Shown: one piece after another, positions 48,981 to 56,253 of the stretch
How the letters are laid out: every line of letters starts with the position of its first letter
How positions within the stretch are numbered: the first letter of the stretch is position 1
NCBI RefSeq assembly: GCF_963668515.1
Contig: NZ_OY764864.1
Span: 930,001-994,000 of the forward strand
From: an uncultured Ilyobacter sp.
GTDB lineage: Bacteria > Fusobacteriota > Fusobacteriia > Fusobacteriales > Fusobacteriaceae
Direction: 5' to 3'
Length of the DNA: 64,000 nt
The notes under the pieces: generated by a model
What the model was told of the DNA's origin: nothing
What the model saw: only the letters and a program-made list of their open reading frames with translations
Database searches by the model: none
Translations under genes and position numbers: made by a program

Positions 48981-49075
48981 CTGAAGAGACCATAGGTCTC
49001 TTTTTATTTTTAGATATTACCTTCTTCTGTCCATTGTCTAATTCTAATATGTCAATTTTTAGCTGGAATCTATCT

Positions 49076-50452
49076 TTATCTCCCCCCAACTGTACACCAC
49101 GTTCGAATAGCAGGTTGTCCTACATTGGCAGGGATACTCCCTGAGACAGATCCGCACATTCCTTGCCCATGAGCCAGGTTGTCTCCAACCATATCTATCT
49201 TATTTAGAACTTCAGGCCCGTTTCCGATAAGGGTAGCTCCCCTTACAGGCTCAGTTATTTTACCGTTCTCGATCAGGTATCCTTCCATCACAGAAAAATT
49301 GAAATCACCTGTTGCTGGGTTTACAGAGCCTCCTCCCATTCTCCTTGCATAGATGCCCTTTTCTGTATTTGAAATCATTTCATTCAACTTTGATTTTCCT
49401 GCCAAAATAAAAGTATTGGTCATTCTTGATGTAGGAGCAAATTTATAAGATTCTCTTCTTGCACTTCCAGTACTTTCCATGTTCATTCTTCTTCCGTTCA
49501 ACTTATCAATCATGTATCCTTTTAAAATTCCATTTTCTATAAGAAGATTTCTTTTTGTAGGAGTTCCTTCATCATCTATATTAGACGAACCCCATTCATT
49601 TTCTAAAGTCCCGTCATCAACTGCACTCACCAGATCAGAGGCAACTTTTTGTCCTAGTTTACCTGCAAATACAGAGTTTCCCTTTGCGACACTAGTGGCT
49701 TCAAGACCGTGTCCACAGGCTTCATGGAAAATGACACCTCCAAATTCATTGTCGATTATTACCGGAAACTTTCCGCTGGGGCAGTACTTGGCATTTAACA
49801 TCGTCTTTGCAATCCTAGAAGCCTCTATACCGCACTCTTCTACATTTATGTCCTCAAAAAATTCAAATCCCTTTAGGGCTCCCGGCCTGTATGAACCAGT
49901 CTGCATATCATTATCTTTTGAGGCTACACTTTCTATACCAATTCTAGATCTTGTCCTGGTGTCTTCAGCCCACAAGCCTTCTGAATTGGCGATCATAACA
50001 TTCTGTACAGAATCAGAGTAGCTTATCTTCACCTGGGATATGGAATCATCATATGAAGATGCGGCTCTATGAGCCCTTTTCATAATCTCTACTTTTCTGT
50101 CTTTTCCAACTTTATCAGGAGGCAGTATTATTTTGTGCCTGTTTTCTATATCCTGTTTAATTAGATTGATGGTTATGTCACTGTTAGTACCCTTTATAGC
50201 TTCTGCAGCTCTTCTAGAGGTTTCCATAAGTGACTCTCTCGTAACTTCATTTGTATAGGCATATACAGAAAAAAGTTCCTTGAATATTCTTATACCTACT
50301 CCAAAATCTTTACCTGAAAGAGATTTTTCTATGCTGCCGTCAATCATAAATAATCCAGTATTAAATTTTTCTTCTATAAATACCTCAGCAAAATCCCCGC
50401 CAGTAGATAAAGCCTGGGCCAGAATATCCTCTATCAAAATTTTATCTAACAT
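49076..50452 (-). CDS. tldD: TldD metalloprotease
   Basis: A 458-residue TldD with the zinc motif HEACGHGLEAT (HExxxH, residues 243-248). With TldE it forms the proteolytic heterodimer that cleaves unfolded or modified peptides in the cytosol. The C-terminal end NVGQPAIRTWCTVGGR is the invariant tail that lines the active cleft. The start MLDKILIEDI was chosen after GGAGG; an upstream in-frame start nine codons earlier overlaps the site. The partner tldE lies 9.6 kb away at 38121-39464. Confidence 0.93.
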   Translation of the reverse strand: MLDKILIEDILAQALSTGGDFAEVFIEEKFNTGLFMIDGSIEKSLSGKDFGVGIRIFKELFSVYAYTNEVTRESLMETSRRAAEAIKGTNSDITINLIKQDIENRHKIILPPDKVGKDRKVEIMKRAHRAASSYDDSISQVKISYSDSVQNVMIANSEGLWAEDTRTRSRIGIESVASKDNDMQTGSYRPGALKGFEFFEDINVEECGIEASRIAKTMLNAKYCPSGKFPVIIDNEFGGVIFHEACGHGLEATSVAKGNSVFAGKLGQKVASDLVSAVDDGTLENEWGSSNIDDEGTPTKRNLLIENGILKGYMIDKLNGRRMNMESTGSARRESYKFAPTSRMTNTFILAGKSKLNEMISNTEKGIYARRMGGGSVNPATGDFNFSVMEGYLIENGKITEPVRGATLIGNGPEVLNKIDMVGDNLAHGQGMCGSVSGSIPANVGQPAIRTWCTVGGR

Positions 50453-50650
50453 AATAAACCTCCATTGCAAGAATTTCATCTATAAGAAAATACTATCAAA
50501 ATTAGCATGAAAATACTATGATAAAAAACATTATGACAAATAAAAATTAAAATAACAGTAGTTACAATCACAAAGAAACCTTCTAGAACTCAATATAAAT
50601 GGGTTTCTTTATATAAAATTACTCTATTTTTTTGAAATGATAAAAAAATC
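50453..50650. other. Divergent promoter region between tldD and the P_II operon
   Basis: It holds a 9-bp inverted repeat AAAGAAACC/GGTTTCTTT around a 21-base loop (about 50573-50615), which could be an RNA hairpin or operator. No gene is seen. Confidence 0.4.
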
Positions 50651-50679
50651 TTGACAAATGCCCGTAAACGAGATATATT
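50651..50679 (+). promoter_or_regulatory. Promoter of the second nitrogen operon
   Basis: TTGACA (50651-50656) and TATATT (50674-50679) are 17 bases apart; the -35 is a perfect consensus. Confidence 0.8.
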
Positions 50680-50686
50680 ATATCAA

Positions 50687-50909
50687 TAGAGAATAACAAA
50701 AGAATACATCAAGTAAATGACATTCTTCATCAGTCGAAATAGAGTAACCCTCATTTCATCCTGAGAAGACCTGTGGTCGGCTTACTTTCATTAAAACGAG
50801 AAAATAGAGTTTTCTATTTAAATCGGTGGAAGTAGTGCGGGCTTTTTTTATTTTACTATTAATATAAATCATAAATAAAGAGTTTTATTAAAAGGGAGGC
50901 TTGTTACTT
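50687..50909 (+). promoter_or_regulatory. Structured 220-base leader of the P_II-amt-P_II operon
   Basis: The leader contains GACC/GGTC (about 50770-50782) and a long folded part. GCTTACTTTC and GGAAGTAG(T)GC can pair and enclose an AAATAG/CTATTT hairpin. Directly after comes GGGC and seven T. This is the shape of a terminator or attenuator in front of a translated operon. The short GGAAGTAG word also occurs in the glutamine riboswitch, but the other conserved parts of that riboswitch are not seen, so the class is unknown. Confidence 0.45.
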
Positions 50910-51248
50910 ATGAAAAGGATCCAAGCAATTATAAGACCAAACAGACTTGAAGTTTTAAAGAAGGCGTTGGTTGATAATGGTATCGGTGGAATGACTGTAA
51001 CTGAAGTACGTGGATTTGGAAGGCAAAAAGGAAAAATTGAAATTTTCAGGGGGGTAGAATACAAGACAGACTTTATAAAGAAACTTAAAATTGAAATTTT
51101 ATGTAAAGAGGAAAACTTAGAAAAAATAGTAAAGGTCATAATGGAAAGTGTAAGAGAGGGAGAGCCTGGAGATGGAAAAATCTTTATCTTCCCAAATGAG
51201 GAAGTAATAAGAATAAGCACCAAAGAAAAAGGTAAAAAAGCTATTTAA
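50910..51248 (+). CDS. P_II nitrogen regulatory protein, first gene of the second operon
   Basis: A 112-residue P_II protein. T-loop EIFRGVEYKTDF keeps Tyr51, and Lys40, Lys58 and Lys90 are kept. The ATP contact stretch reads RISTKEKG in place of RIRTGE, so Arg103 is Ser and Gly105 is Lys. It stands before the amt gene, with a second P_II after it, an arrangement that suggests two sensors for one channel. The ATG follows GGGAGG. Confidence 0.93.
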   Translation: MKRIQAIIRPNRLEVLKKALVDNGIGGMTVTEVRGFGRQKGKIEIFRGVEYKTDFIKKLKIEILCKEENLEKIVKVIMESVREGEPGDGKIFIFPNEEVIRISTKEKGKKAI

Positions 51249-51301
51249 TAACCGATTATATTTAACATAAAAGCAATTAAATTTTTTAGGGGGGATTTAT
51301 T

Positions 51302-52603
51302 ATGAAAAAGATGAAATGGAAAGCGATGTTTTTGTGTCTGATGCTGACGATGGGTCTTAGTGTGTTTGCAGAGGGTGGGGCAGAAGAGGTACAGAATAAC
51401 CTTAACTGGACATGGACGTTGATTGCTGCCGCTATGGTATTCTTTATGCAAGCTGGATTTGCAATGGTAGAAGCTGGATTTACAAGAGCAAAAAATGCAG
51501 GAAACATCATAATGAAAAACGTAATGGACTTTTCCATGGGTATTTTGGCATTCTGGGCTGTTGGTTTCGCCTTTATGTTTGGTAAGGGAAACCTTTTAGG
51601 AACTACAAACTTTTTTGGAACTGGACTTGCTGACTGGGACTGGACATTCTTTATTTTCCAAGGTGTATTTGCCGCTACAGCTGCAACAATAGTTTCTGGA
51701 GCCATGGCAGAAAGAACAAAATTTGGTTCTTACCTTGTATCTAGTTTTTTAATAACTGCCTTTATTTATCCGATCTTTGGTCACTGGGCATGGGGAAGTC
51801 TTTTCGGGCAATCAACTGGATGGCTTGAAAATATGGGATTCATCGATTTTGCTGGATCTACTGTAGTTCACTCTGTTGGTGGATGGGCTGCCCTTGCTGC
51901 TGCCATTGTTTTAGGACCAAGAATCGGTAAGTTCAAAGGTAAAGAGATTTCAGCTATACCAGGTCACTCGATACCTTTAGCTTCTTTAGGTGTATTTATT
52001 CTCTGGTTTGGTTGGTTCGGATTTAACTGTGGAAGTACTACAACAGGTACATCTGAAATAGGTCTTATAGCTACTAACACATCTTTAGCTGCTGCTGCTG
52101 GATCTATATCTGCCTTAATTATATCTCAGATGATCTTCAAAAAAGCTGATATTGGTATGACACTTAATGGTTCTCTGGCTGGGCTTGTAGGTATCACTGC
52201 TGGATGTGCAAATGTAGATCCTTGGGCATCTGTGATAATAGGATTGATAGCAGGAGTACTTGTTGTTCTATCTGTATTATTTATTGATAAGATGCATATT
52301 GATGATCCAGTTGGAGCCGTATCAGTACACGGTGTCAATGGAGCTTGGGGAACTCTTGCAGCTGGAATTTTCAATGCTGAAAAATTATTTGATCCAAAAA
52401 TTATAGGAGTACAGGCAATCGGTATCGTAGCGGCTTTCGTAGTAGCCTTTGTTGGAGGTCTAATCATATTTAATGTAGTAAAAGCTGTTATGGGACTACG
52501 TGTGTCAGCAAAAGAAGAGATAGAAGGTCTAGATATAGGAGAGCACGGTTACTCAGCTTATCCTGAGTTCCCTTCTCACACAGAAGTATCACTATTCAAG
52601 TAA
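51302..52603 (+). CDS. Ammonium transporter (Amt/MEP family), second copy
   Basis: A 433-residue Amt with a signal-like start (LCLMLTMGLSVFAEGG). The twin His region (DFAGSTVVHSVGGWAAL and AVSVHGVNGAWGTLA), FGHWAWGSLFG and the P_II-binding tail GLDIGEHGYSAYPEF are present. It is about 65% alike to the first copy by eye, with the greatest difference in the C-terminal third. The gene sits between two P_II genes and starts after GGGGGG. Confidence 0.96.
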   Translation: MKKMKWKAMFLCLMLTMGLSVFAEGGAEEVQNNLNWTWTLIAAAMVFFMQAGFAMVEAGFTRAKNAGNIIMKNVMDFSMGILAFWAVGFAFMFGKGNLLGTTNFFGTGLADWDWTFFIFQGVFAATAATIVSGAMAERTKFGSYLVSSFLITAFIYPIFGHWAWGSLFGQSTGWLENMGFIDFAGSTVVHSVGGWAALAAAIVLGPRIGKFKGKEISAIPGHSIPLASLGVFILWFGWFGFNCGSTTTGTSEIGLIATNTSLAAAAGSISALIISQMIFKKADIGMTLNGSLAGLVGITAGCANVDPWASVIIGLIAGVLVVLSVLFIDKMHIDDPVGAVSVHGVNGAWGTLAAGIFNAEKLFDPKIIGVQAIGIVAAFVVAFVGGLIIFNVVKAVMGLRVSAKEEIEGLDIGEHGYSAYPEFPSHTEVSLFK

Positions 52604-52657
52604 TCTAAATTGTGTAGTATAATAATAGAAGTAAAATTATTGGGGGGGATTTTTATT

Positions 52658-52996
52658 ATGAAGATGATCGTTGCTATAATTAGACCTATAGGCATTAATG
52701 CTTTGAAAGAAGCCTTATGTGCCGCTAATATAAAGGGTATGACCATTAGTGAAGTAAGAGGTTTTGGTAGACAGCTTGGGAAGAAAGAGATTTTCAGGGG
52801 TGTAGAGTATTTAGTGGAATATGTACCAAATCTCCAAGTTGAAATTCTTGTAAAAGACAGTGATGTGGAAAGAGTAGTGGATATAATTTTAAAAGCTACT
52901 AAAACAGGAGAAACTGGTGATGGTAAAATCTTTATCCATCCTGTTGACGACGTAGTGAGAATTAGAACTGGTGAAAGAGGAGAAGGGGCTATCTAA
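52658..52996 (+). CDS. P_II nitrogen regulatory protein, last gene of the second operon
   Basis: A 112-residue P_II much closer to the copy at 37741 than to its operon partner (EIFRGVEYLVEY, PVDDVV). It keeps Tyr51 and the complete ATP stretch RIRTGE, but Lys58, which forms a salt bridge with 2-oxoglutarate in well-studied P_II proteins, is Asn here (VPNLQVEI), and Lys40 is Leu. It may therefore read ATP/ADP but respond poorly to 2-oxoglutarate. The start follows GGGGGG; the upstream extension lacks a site. Confidence 0.93.
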   Translation: MKMIVAIIRPIGINALKEALCAANIKGMTISEVRGFGRQLGKKEIFRGVEYLVEYVPNLQVEILVKDSDVERVVDIILKATKTGETGDGKIFIHPVDDVVRIRTGERGEGAI

Positions 52997-53075
52997 TTTT
53001 TAGAAACCTTGACAGATTTTAGAGCCAGGAAAAAATATTAATATTGTAATGGTACATCTGAGGGAGGTGATGTTT

Positions 53076-53252
53076 ATGTTGACCAATAAATTTATAGAGA
53101 ATTTCGGAAGAACCCCGACTCATAAAGAGGAAAAGGTTCTTGAGTATATAAAAAGCAACTGCTATGGGGAATATTTAAATGTTGAACCTCAGATGTTCAT
53201 TGAATATTTTTGTAAATATTATTACTACTGCATAAGCAGGTGCTTTATATAA
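53076..53252 (+). CDS. Hypothetical protein, 58 residues
   Basis: I do not recognise this protein. It has a helical start (MLTNKFIENFGRTPTHKEEK) and an aromatic, Cys-containing end (FCKYYYYCISRCFI) that may touch the membrane. The start follows GGGAGGTG. It is on the same strand as the nitrogen operon, 79 bases downstream, and is closed by a terminator, so it may be the last gene of that transcript. Confidence 0.55.
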   Translation: MLTNKFIENFGRTPTHKEEKVLEYIKSNCYGEYLNVEPQMFIEYFCKYYYYCISRCFI

Positions 53253-53283
53253 AAATAAGGTAATAGTTTAAGTCAGTATCTAG

Positions 53284-53315
53284 GACAGGAGGTTTTCAGA
53301 CCTCCTGTTTTTTTA
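53284..53315 (+). terminator. Intrinsic terminator after the 58-residue gene
   Basis: ACAGGAGG and CCTCCTGT pair around eight bases, followed by seven T. Confidence 0.85.
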
Positions 53316-53319
53316 TTTT

Positions 53320-53469
53320 GCTATGGAGATGATGAATATACCGAGATTGGGCAGCTATGGAATAACAGAGGGTGATTTTGACAGGATTATAGAAAAAACC
53401 GGGAATAAAAATAACCCGGTAGAGCTTATAAAACTGGAATTGAGGGAGATGCCCCTGAACAGATTATAG
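53320..53469 (+). pseudogene. Remnant of an iron-containing alcohol dehydrogenase (C-terminus)
   Basis: The frame reads AMEMMNIPRLGSYGITEGDF, then DRIIEKTGNKNNPVELIKLE and LREMPLNRL before TAG. This is the closing 'IPRL--YGI-E-DF--I---G--NNPV-L----L--IL--L' segment of Fe-dependent alcohol dehydrogenases. No start or ribosome site exists, and only 49 codons remain of about 390. It follows immediately after the terminator of the previous gene. Confidence 0.7.
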
Positions 53470-53485
53470 GAAAATATAAACTATA

Positions 53486-53522
53486 AAAATGTCAGGAAAC
53501 TATATAGCCTCCTGACGTTTTT
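53486..53522 (-). terminator. Intrinsic terminator after the SDR gene
   Basis: On the minus strand CGTCAGGA and TCCTGACA pair and are followed by five T; it overlaps the stop of the SDR gene. Confidence 0.65.
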
Positions 53523-54291
53523 ACATTTCCATATGTCTTGCCATTATATAATAGAGTTTTCTAGGAAGGAGTTTTATTATTGTATAGAGGATTTTATTTG
53601 ATAATCCGGGAATATATATGCCCCCTGTTTTACCGATAGCTTTTAGGGACAGTCTCACTACCTCTTCTGAACTCATCCATCTCACAAGGCCCCTGTTTTT
53701 AAAGGTTTTCTCTTTTATATCCAGTGACCTATGAAAATCACTCTTTGTAAATCCTGGACATAGAGCCTGGATATTTATCCCCAAGGGAAGAAGTTCTATA
53801 TAAAGGGCCTCTGAAAAAGTTATCACAAATGATTTTGTAGAGCTGTAGAGATGATTGAATGAGGCAGGTGTAAATGCAGCCAGTGAGGAGACATTTATAA
53901 TCTGACCTTTTTTCATATTCTTCATCTTTCTTGCTACCAGGTGGGTAATTTTAGAAAAAGATTCTATGTGTGCCTCTATCATTTTACGCTGATTTTCATA
54001 GGTGTCGTCTAAAAATCTTTTTTCATGACCAAAACCCACGTTGTTCACAAGAAATTCGATATCCACTGATACTATTTTTTCCAAGAGAAAATCAACTTCT
54101 GATGGGATAGTGAAATCAGCTATTATAACTTCTACAGCTACATTATGTTTTTCACGGATTTCCTGTGCCAATTTTTCGATTATTTCTTCCCGTCTTCCTG
54201 TGATATAGAGATTATAACCCTCTTTCCCAAGTTTCCTTGCAAAGGCAGCCCCTATACCGCTTGTAGCTCCTGTTATCAATGCATTTTTCAT
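53521..54291 (-). CDS. Short-chain dehydrogenase/reductase
   Basis: A 256-residue NAD(P)-dependent SDR. The cofactor motif TGATSGIGAAFARKLG is at the start, NNVGFG follows, and the catalytic tetrad is Ser (IINVSSLAAF) with YSSTKSF (Tyr and Lys). The C-terminus has two hydrophobic or basic stretches (YTIIKLLPRKLYYIMARHME) like membrane-associated SDRs of the DltE/YqjQ type. The substrate is unknown. The start follows GGACGG; an ATG two codons earlier is too close. Confidence 0.9.
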   Translation of the reverse strand: MKNALITGATSGIGAAFARKLGKEGYNLYITGRREEIIEKLAQEIREKHNVAVEVIIADFTIPSEVDFLLEKIVSVDIEFLVNNVGFGHEKRFLDDTYENQRKMIEAHIESFSKITHLVARKMKNMKKGQIINVSSLAAFTPASFNHLYSSTKSFVITFSEALYIELLPLGINIQALCPGFTKSDFHRSLDIKEKTFKNRGLVRWMSSEEVVRLSLKAIGKTGGIYIPGLSNKILYTIIKLLPRKLYYIMARHMEM

Positions 54292-54317
54292 TATCATTCC
54301 GTCCTTTTATAAATTCT

Positions 54318-54539
54318 CTAAAAATATCCATAAATTCCGTATATCTGTATCATTATCTTTTTAAAATACTCTAATTCATCCCAGCTAGTGATAAGAGATG
54401 ACACCTTTCCTTCAGAATCTATTATCTCAATTTTTTCTCCACTGTCGATCGCCTTTAGCATCTCTGTCAAAACTCTGTCAAACTCTAAATAATTCTGTTC
54501 AGAAAGAAGGGCCTGGATATAGCTCAATTTATATTCCAT
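54318..54539 (-). CDS. Hypothetical protein, 73 residues
   Basis: I do not recognise this protein. It is mostly helical with a short beta turn: MEYKLSYIQALLSEQNYLEF, IDSGEKIEIIDSEGKVSSLI and an aromatic end (IQIYGIYGYF). It starts after a GGAGACG-type site and lies directly upstream of the SDR gene, so both may be co-transcribed. Confidence 0.65.
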   Translation of the reverse strand: MEYKLSYIQALLSEQNYLEFDRVLTEMLKAIDSGEKIEIIDSEGKVSSLITSWDELEYFKKIMIQIYGIYGYF

Positions 54540-54688
54540 ATTATACGTCTCCTTTAGACTGTTTATAGTATTTTATACGGGGAGGGAAATATAGTCAAAT
54601 ATTAATGAGGATTTTAAAAGTAAAATTTTGAATTATTCAGTATAAAATTTTATGGTGTATACTGTTAATTAGGAAAGGATGTGAAAAT

Positions 54689-55411
54689 ATGGTGCTTGTA
54701 AATATGTTTGGACTAAATGGAGGGGATATAATATCAATTATGGGGGCTGGTGGAAAAACCACCTTTCTTTTCAGGCTTGCCGATGAGCTGAGAGAGATGG
54801 GGAAAAAAGTACTCGTCACAACTACAACCAGGGTATATATGCCTCCAAAAGACTGCTATGACGAGATCTGTCTTGATATAAAAGAGCTTCCAGATAAAAG
54901 CAGAAAACTGAAAAAAGGAGTCATGGTGGCGGGAAGTGGGGTTAGCTCAGAAAACAAGCTTCTGGCTCTAGATCAAGAAACCATAAATAAAGTAAGAACT
55001 CTTTATGACTATATTTTAATAGAGGCCGACGGCTCAAGGAGAAAACCCCTTAAGGGATGGAGAGAAAATGAACCTGTGGTTATTGACGAGACTACCAAAA
55101 CCATAGCAGTTGTGGATATAAGAGGAGTAGGACTCACTGCCAACCCTTATACAATCCACAATTTTGAATTATTCAAAGAATTGACCGGTATAGAGGATGG
55201 TGAGGCAGTTACTTCCCATCATGTGAGAAAGATGATTACCGGGGAAAAGGGCCTTTTGCAGAAGGGCATAGGACAAGAGATTGTTTATTTTAATAAGGTG
55301 GAAGACGATAAGGATATAGAAAACTTAAAAGAGGTAGCAAAGGGGATAAAAAAGAAAATCATATATGGAAGCCTGAAATACCAGTTTTATCATGAATTTA
55401 TAAAAAATTAA
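54689..55411 (+). CDS. yqeC: YqeC-type putative selenium-hydroxylase accessory protein
   Basis: A 240-residue P-loop protein. The nucleotide-binding loop is SIMGAGGKTTFLFRLA, followed by KKVLVTTTTRVYMP, YILIEADGSRRKPLKGW and the late TSHHVRKMI. This is the YqeC family, found in the gene clusters of selenium-dependent molybdenum hydroxylases (with YqeB and MocA) and thought to mature their cofactor. None of the usual partners is visible in this window, so the gene is on its own. The ATG follows a weak AAAGGAT site. Confidence 0.88.
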   Translation: MVLVNMFGLNGGDIISIMGAGGKTTFLFRLADELREMGKKVLVTTTTRVYMPPKDCYDEICLDIKELPDKSRKLKKGVMVAGSGVSSENKLLALDQETINKVRTLYDYILIEADGSRRKPLKGWRENEPVVIDETTKTIAVVDIRGVGLTANPYTIHNFELFKELTGIEDGEAVTSHHVRKMITGEKGLLQKGIGQEIVYFNKVEDDKDIENLKEVAKGIKKKIIYGSLKYQFYHEFIKN

Positions 55412-55424
55412 AAAGCAGTTTCAA

Positions 55425-55460
55425 AGGAGAAAAGAGCCGATGTAAAAATTTGTCGGCTCT
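55425..55460 (+). terminator. Intrinsic terminator after yqeC
   Basis: AAGAGCCGA and TCGGCTCTT pair around about 12 bases and are followed by five T. Confidence 0.8.
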
Positions 55461-55514
55461 TTTTATATTTTCGTGAAATTCGTGACTAAAAAATTGAATT
55501 ATAAATTAAATCAT

Positions 55515-55543
55515 TGACTTAAAATTGTAATTATGTTAACCTC
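55515..55543 (+). promoter_or_regulatory. Possible promoter of the sulfate assimilation operon
   Basis: TTGACT lies 17 bases before TAACCT (in TATGTTAACCTC). The -35 is good, the -10 poor. The leader to the first gene is about 75 bases and contains an AT-rich inverted repeat. No SAM or T-box element is seen. Confidence 0.4.
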
Positions 55544-55620
55544 TAAAAAAAATAAAAACTCAATAATACATGTAATAACTGTATATTTAAAAATATTTTT
55601 AAATAGAAACGGAGGGATTT

Positions 55621-56244
55621 ATGGAGATAAAATTTAGAATGAGTGAAATAAAGTCGTTCTCTGAATTTTTAACTGATATTGAAAATAAAGTTGTAAAAAA
55701 TGGATTCTCTTTCATTATATTGATCAATGACACACAAAAAAGAGATATCAGAGAATTTGTTCAGGAGATAAAAAATCATTTTGATATTTTCATCTTAGAG
55801 GGGGCATATATTCCAAGTTCAAAAAAACAGGTGGAGAATTGCTTTTTCAATGGTTTTCATGGAACTTATTATCTAGATAAAAAAGAGATTTTAAATATAG
55901 ATGAAGAGATTTTGAAATACACCTCACTGCTTTTTCCCAAAGGGAGTATATTCTTGGAGTATTCTGGAAGTGATAGAACTATAGTAGACAAAATACTAAA
56001 AATGGATTATATTCCTGTAATAAAATCCTGTGACCTTGAGCTTCTGGATTATACAAGGATGAAAATAAAAAAAAGTAAAAAATTATCCCGTTACCTCAAA
56101 TATGTACCTCTTTTAGAACAGATAAAATGTGAATATCGTATGGGGGACAAATTAAAAAGAAAGGTGATTTTAGAAACAGATAACTTAAGGCAGAAACTCA
56201 TGATTAAAAATGTTGATGACTCATTTAACTCAAGCGGATTATAG
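55621..56244 (+). CDS. Unknown first gene of the sulfate assimilation operon, 207 residues
   Basis: I do not recognise this protein. It is soluble, with alternating strands and helices: FSFIILINDTQKRDIREFVQ, FDIFILEGAYIPSSKKQVEN and ILKYTSLLFPKGSIFLEYSG, which suggests an alpha/beta fold of about 150 residues, followed by a basic tail (MKIKKSKKLSRYLKYVPLLE). There are no obvious active-site motifs. It is separated from the sulfate transporter by nine bases and lies first in the operon, so it probably serves sulfate uptake or its control. Confidence 0.6.
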   Translation: MEIKFRMSEIKSFSEFLTDIENKVVKNGFSFIILINDTQKRDIREFVQEIKNHFDIFILEGAYIPSSKKQVENCFFNGFHGTYYLDKKEILNIDEEILKYTSLLFPKGSIFLEYSGSDRTIVDKILKMDYIPVIKSCDLELLDYTRMKIKKSKKLSRYLKYVPLLEQIKCEYRMGDKLKRKVILETDNLRQKLMIKNVDDSFNSSGL

Positions 56245-56253
56245 GGGGCAGTT

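Noticed and set aside
49479-50021. 180-codon open frame antisense to tldD
   Set aside because: It is a shadow of tldD, whose HExxxH and C-terminal motifs are convincing.
50687-50909. T-box or glutamine riboswitch in the P_II leader
   Set aside because: GGTGG and GGAAGTAG words look suggestive, but the T-box specifier and antiterminator and the remaining riboswitch parts are absent.
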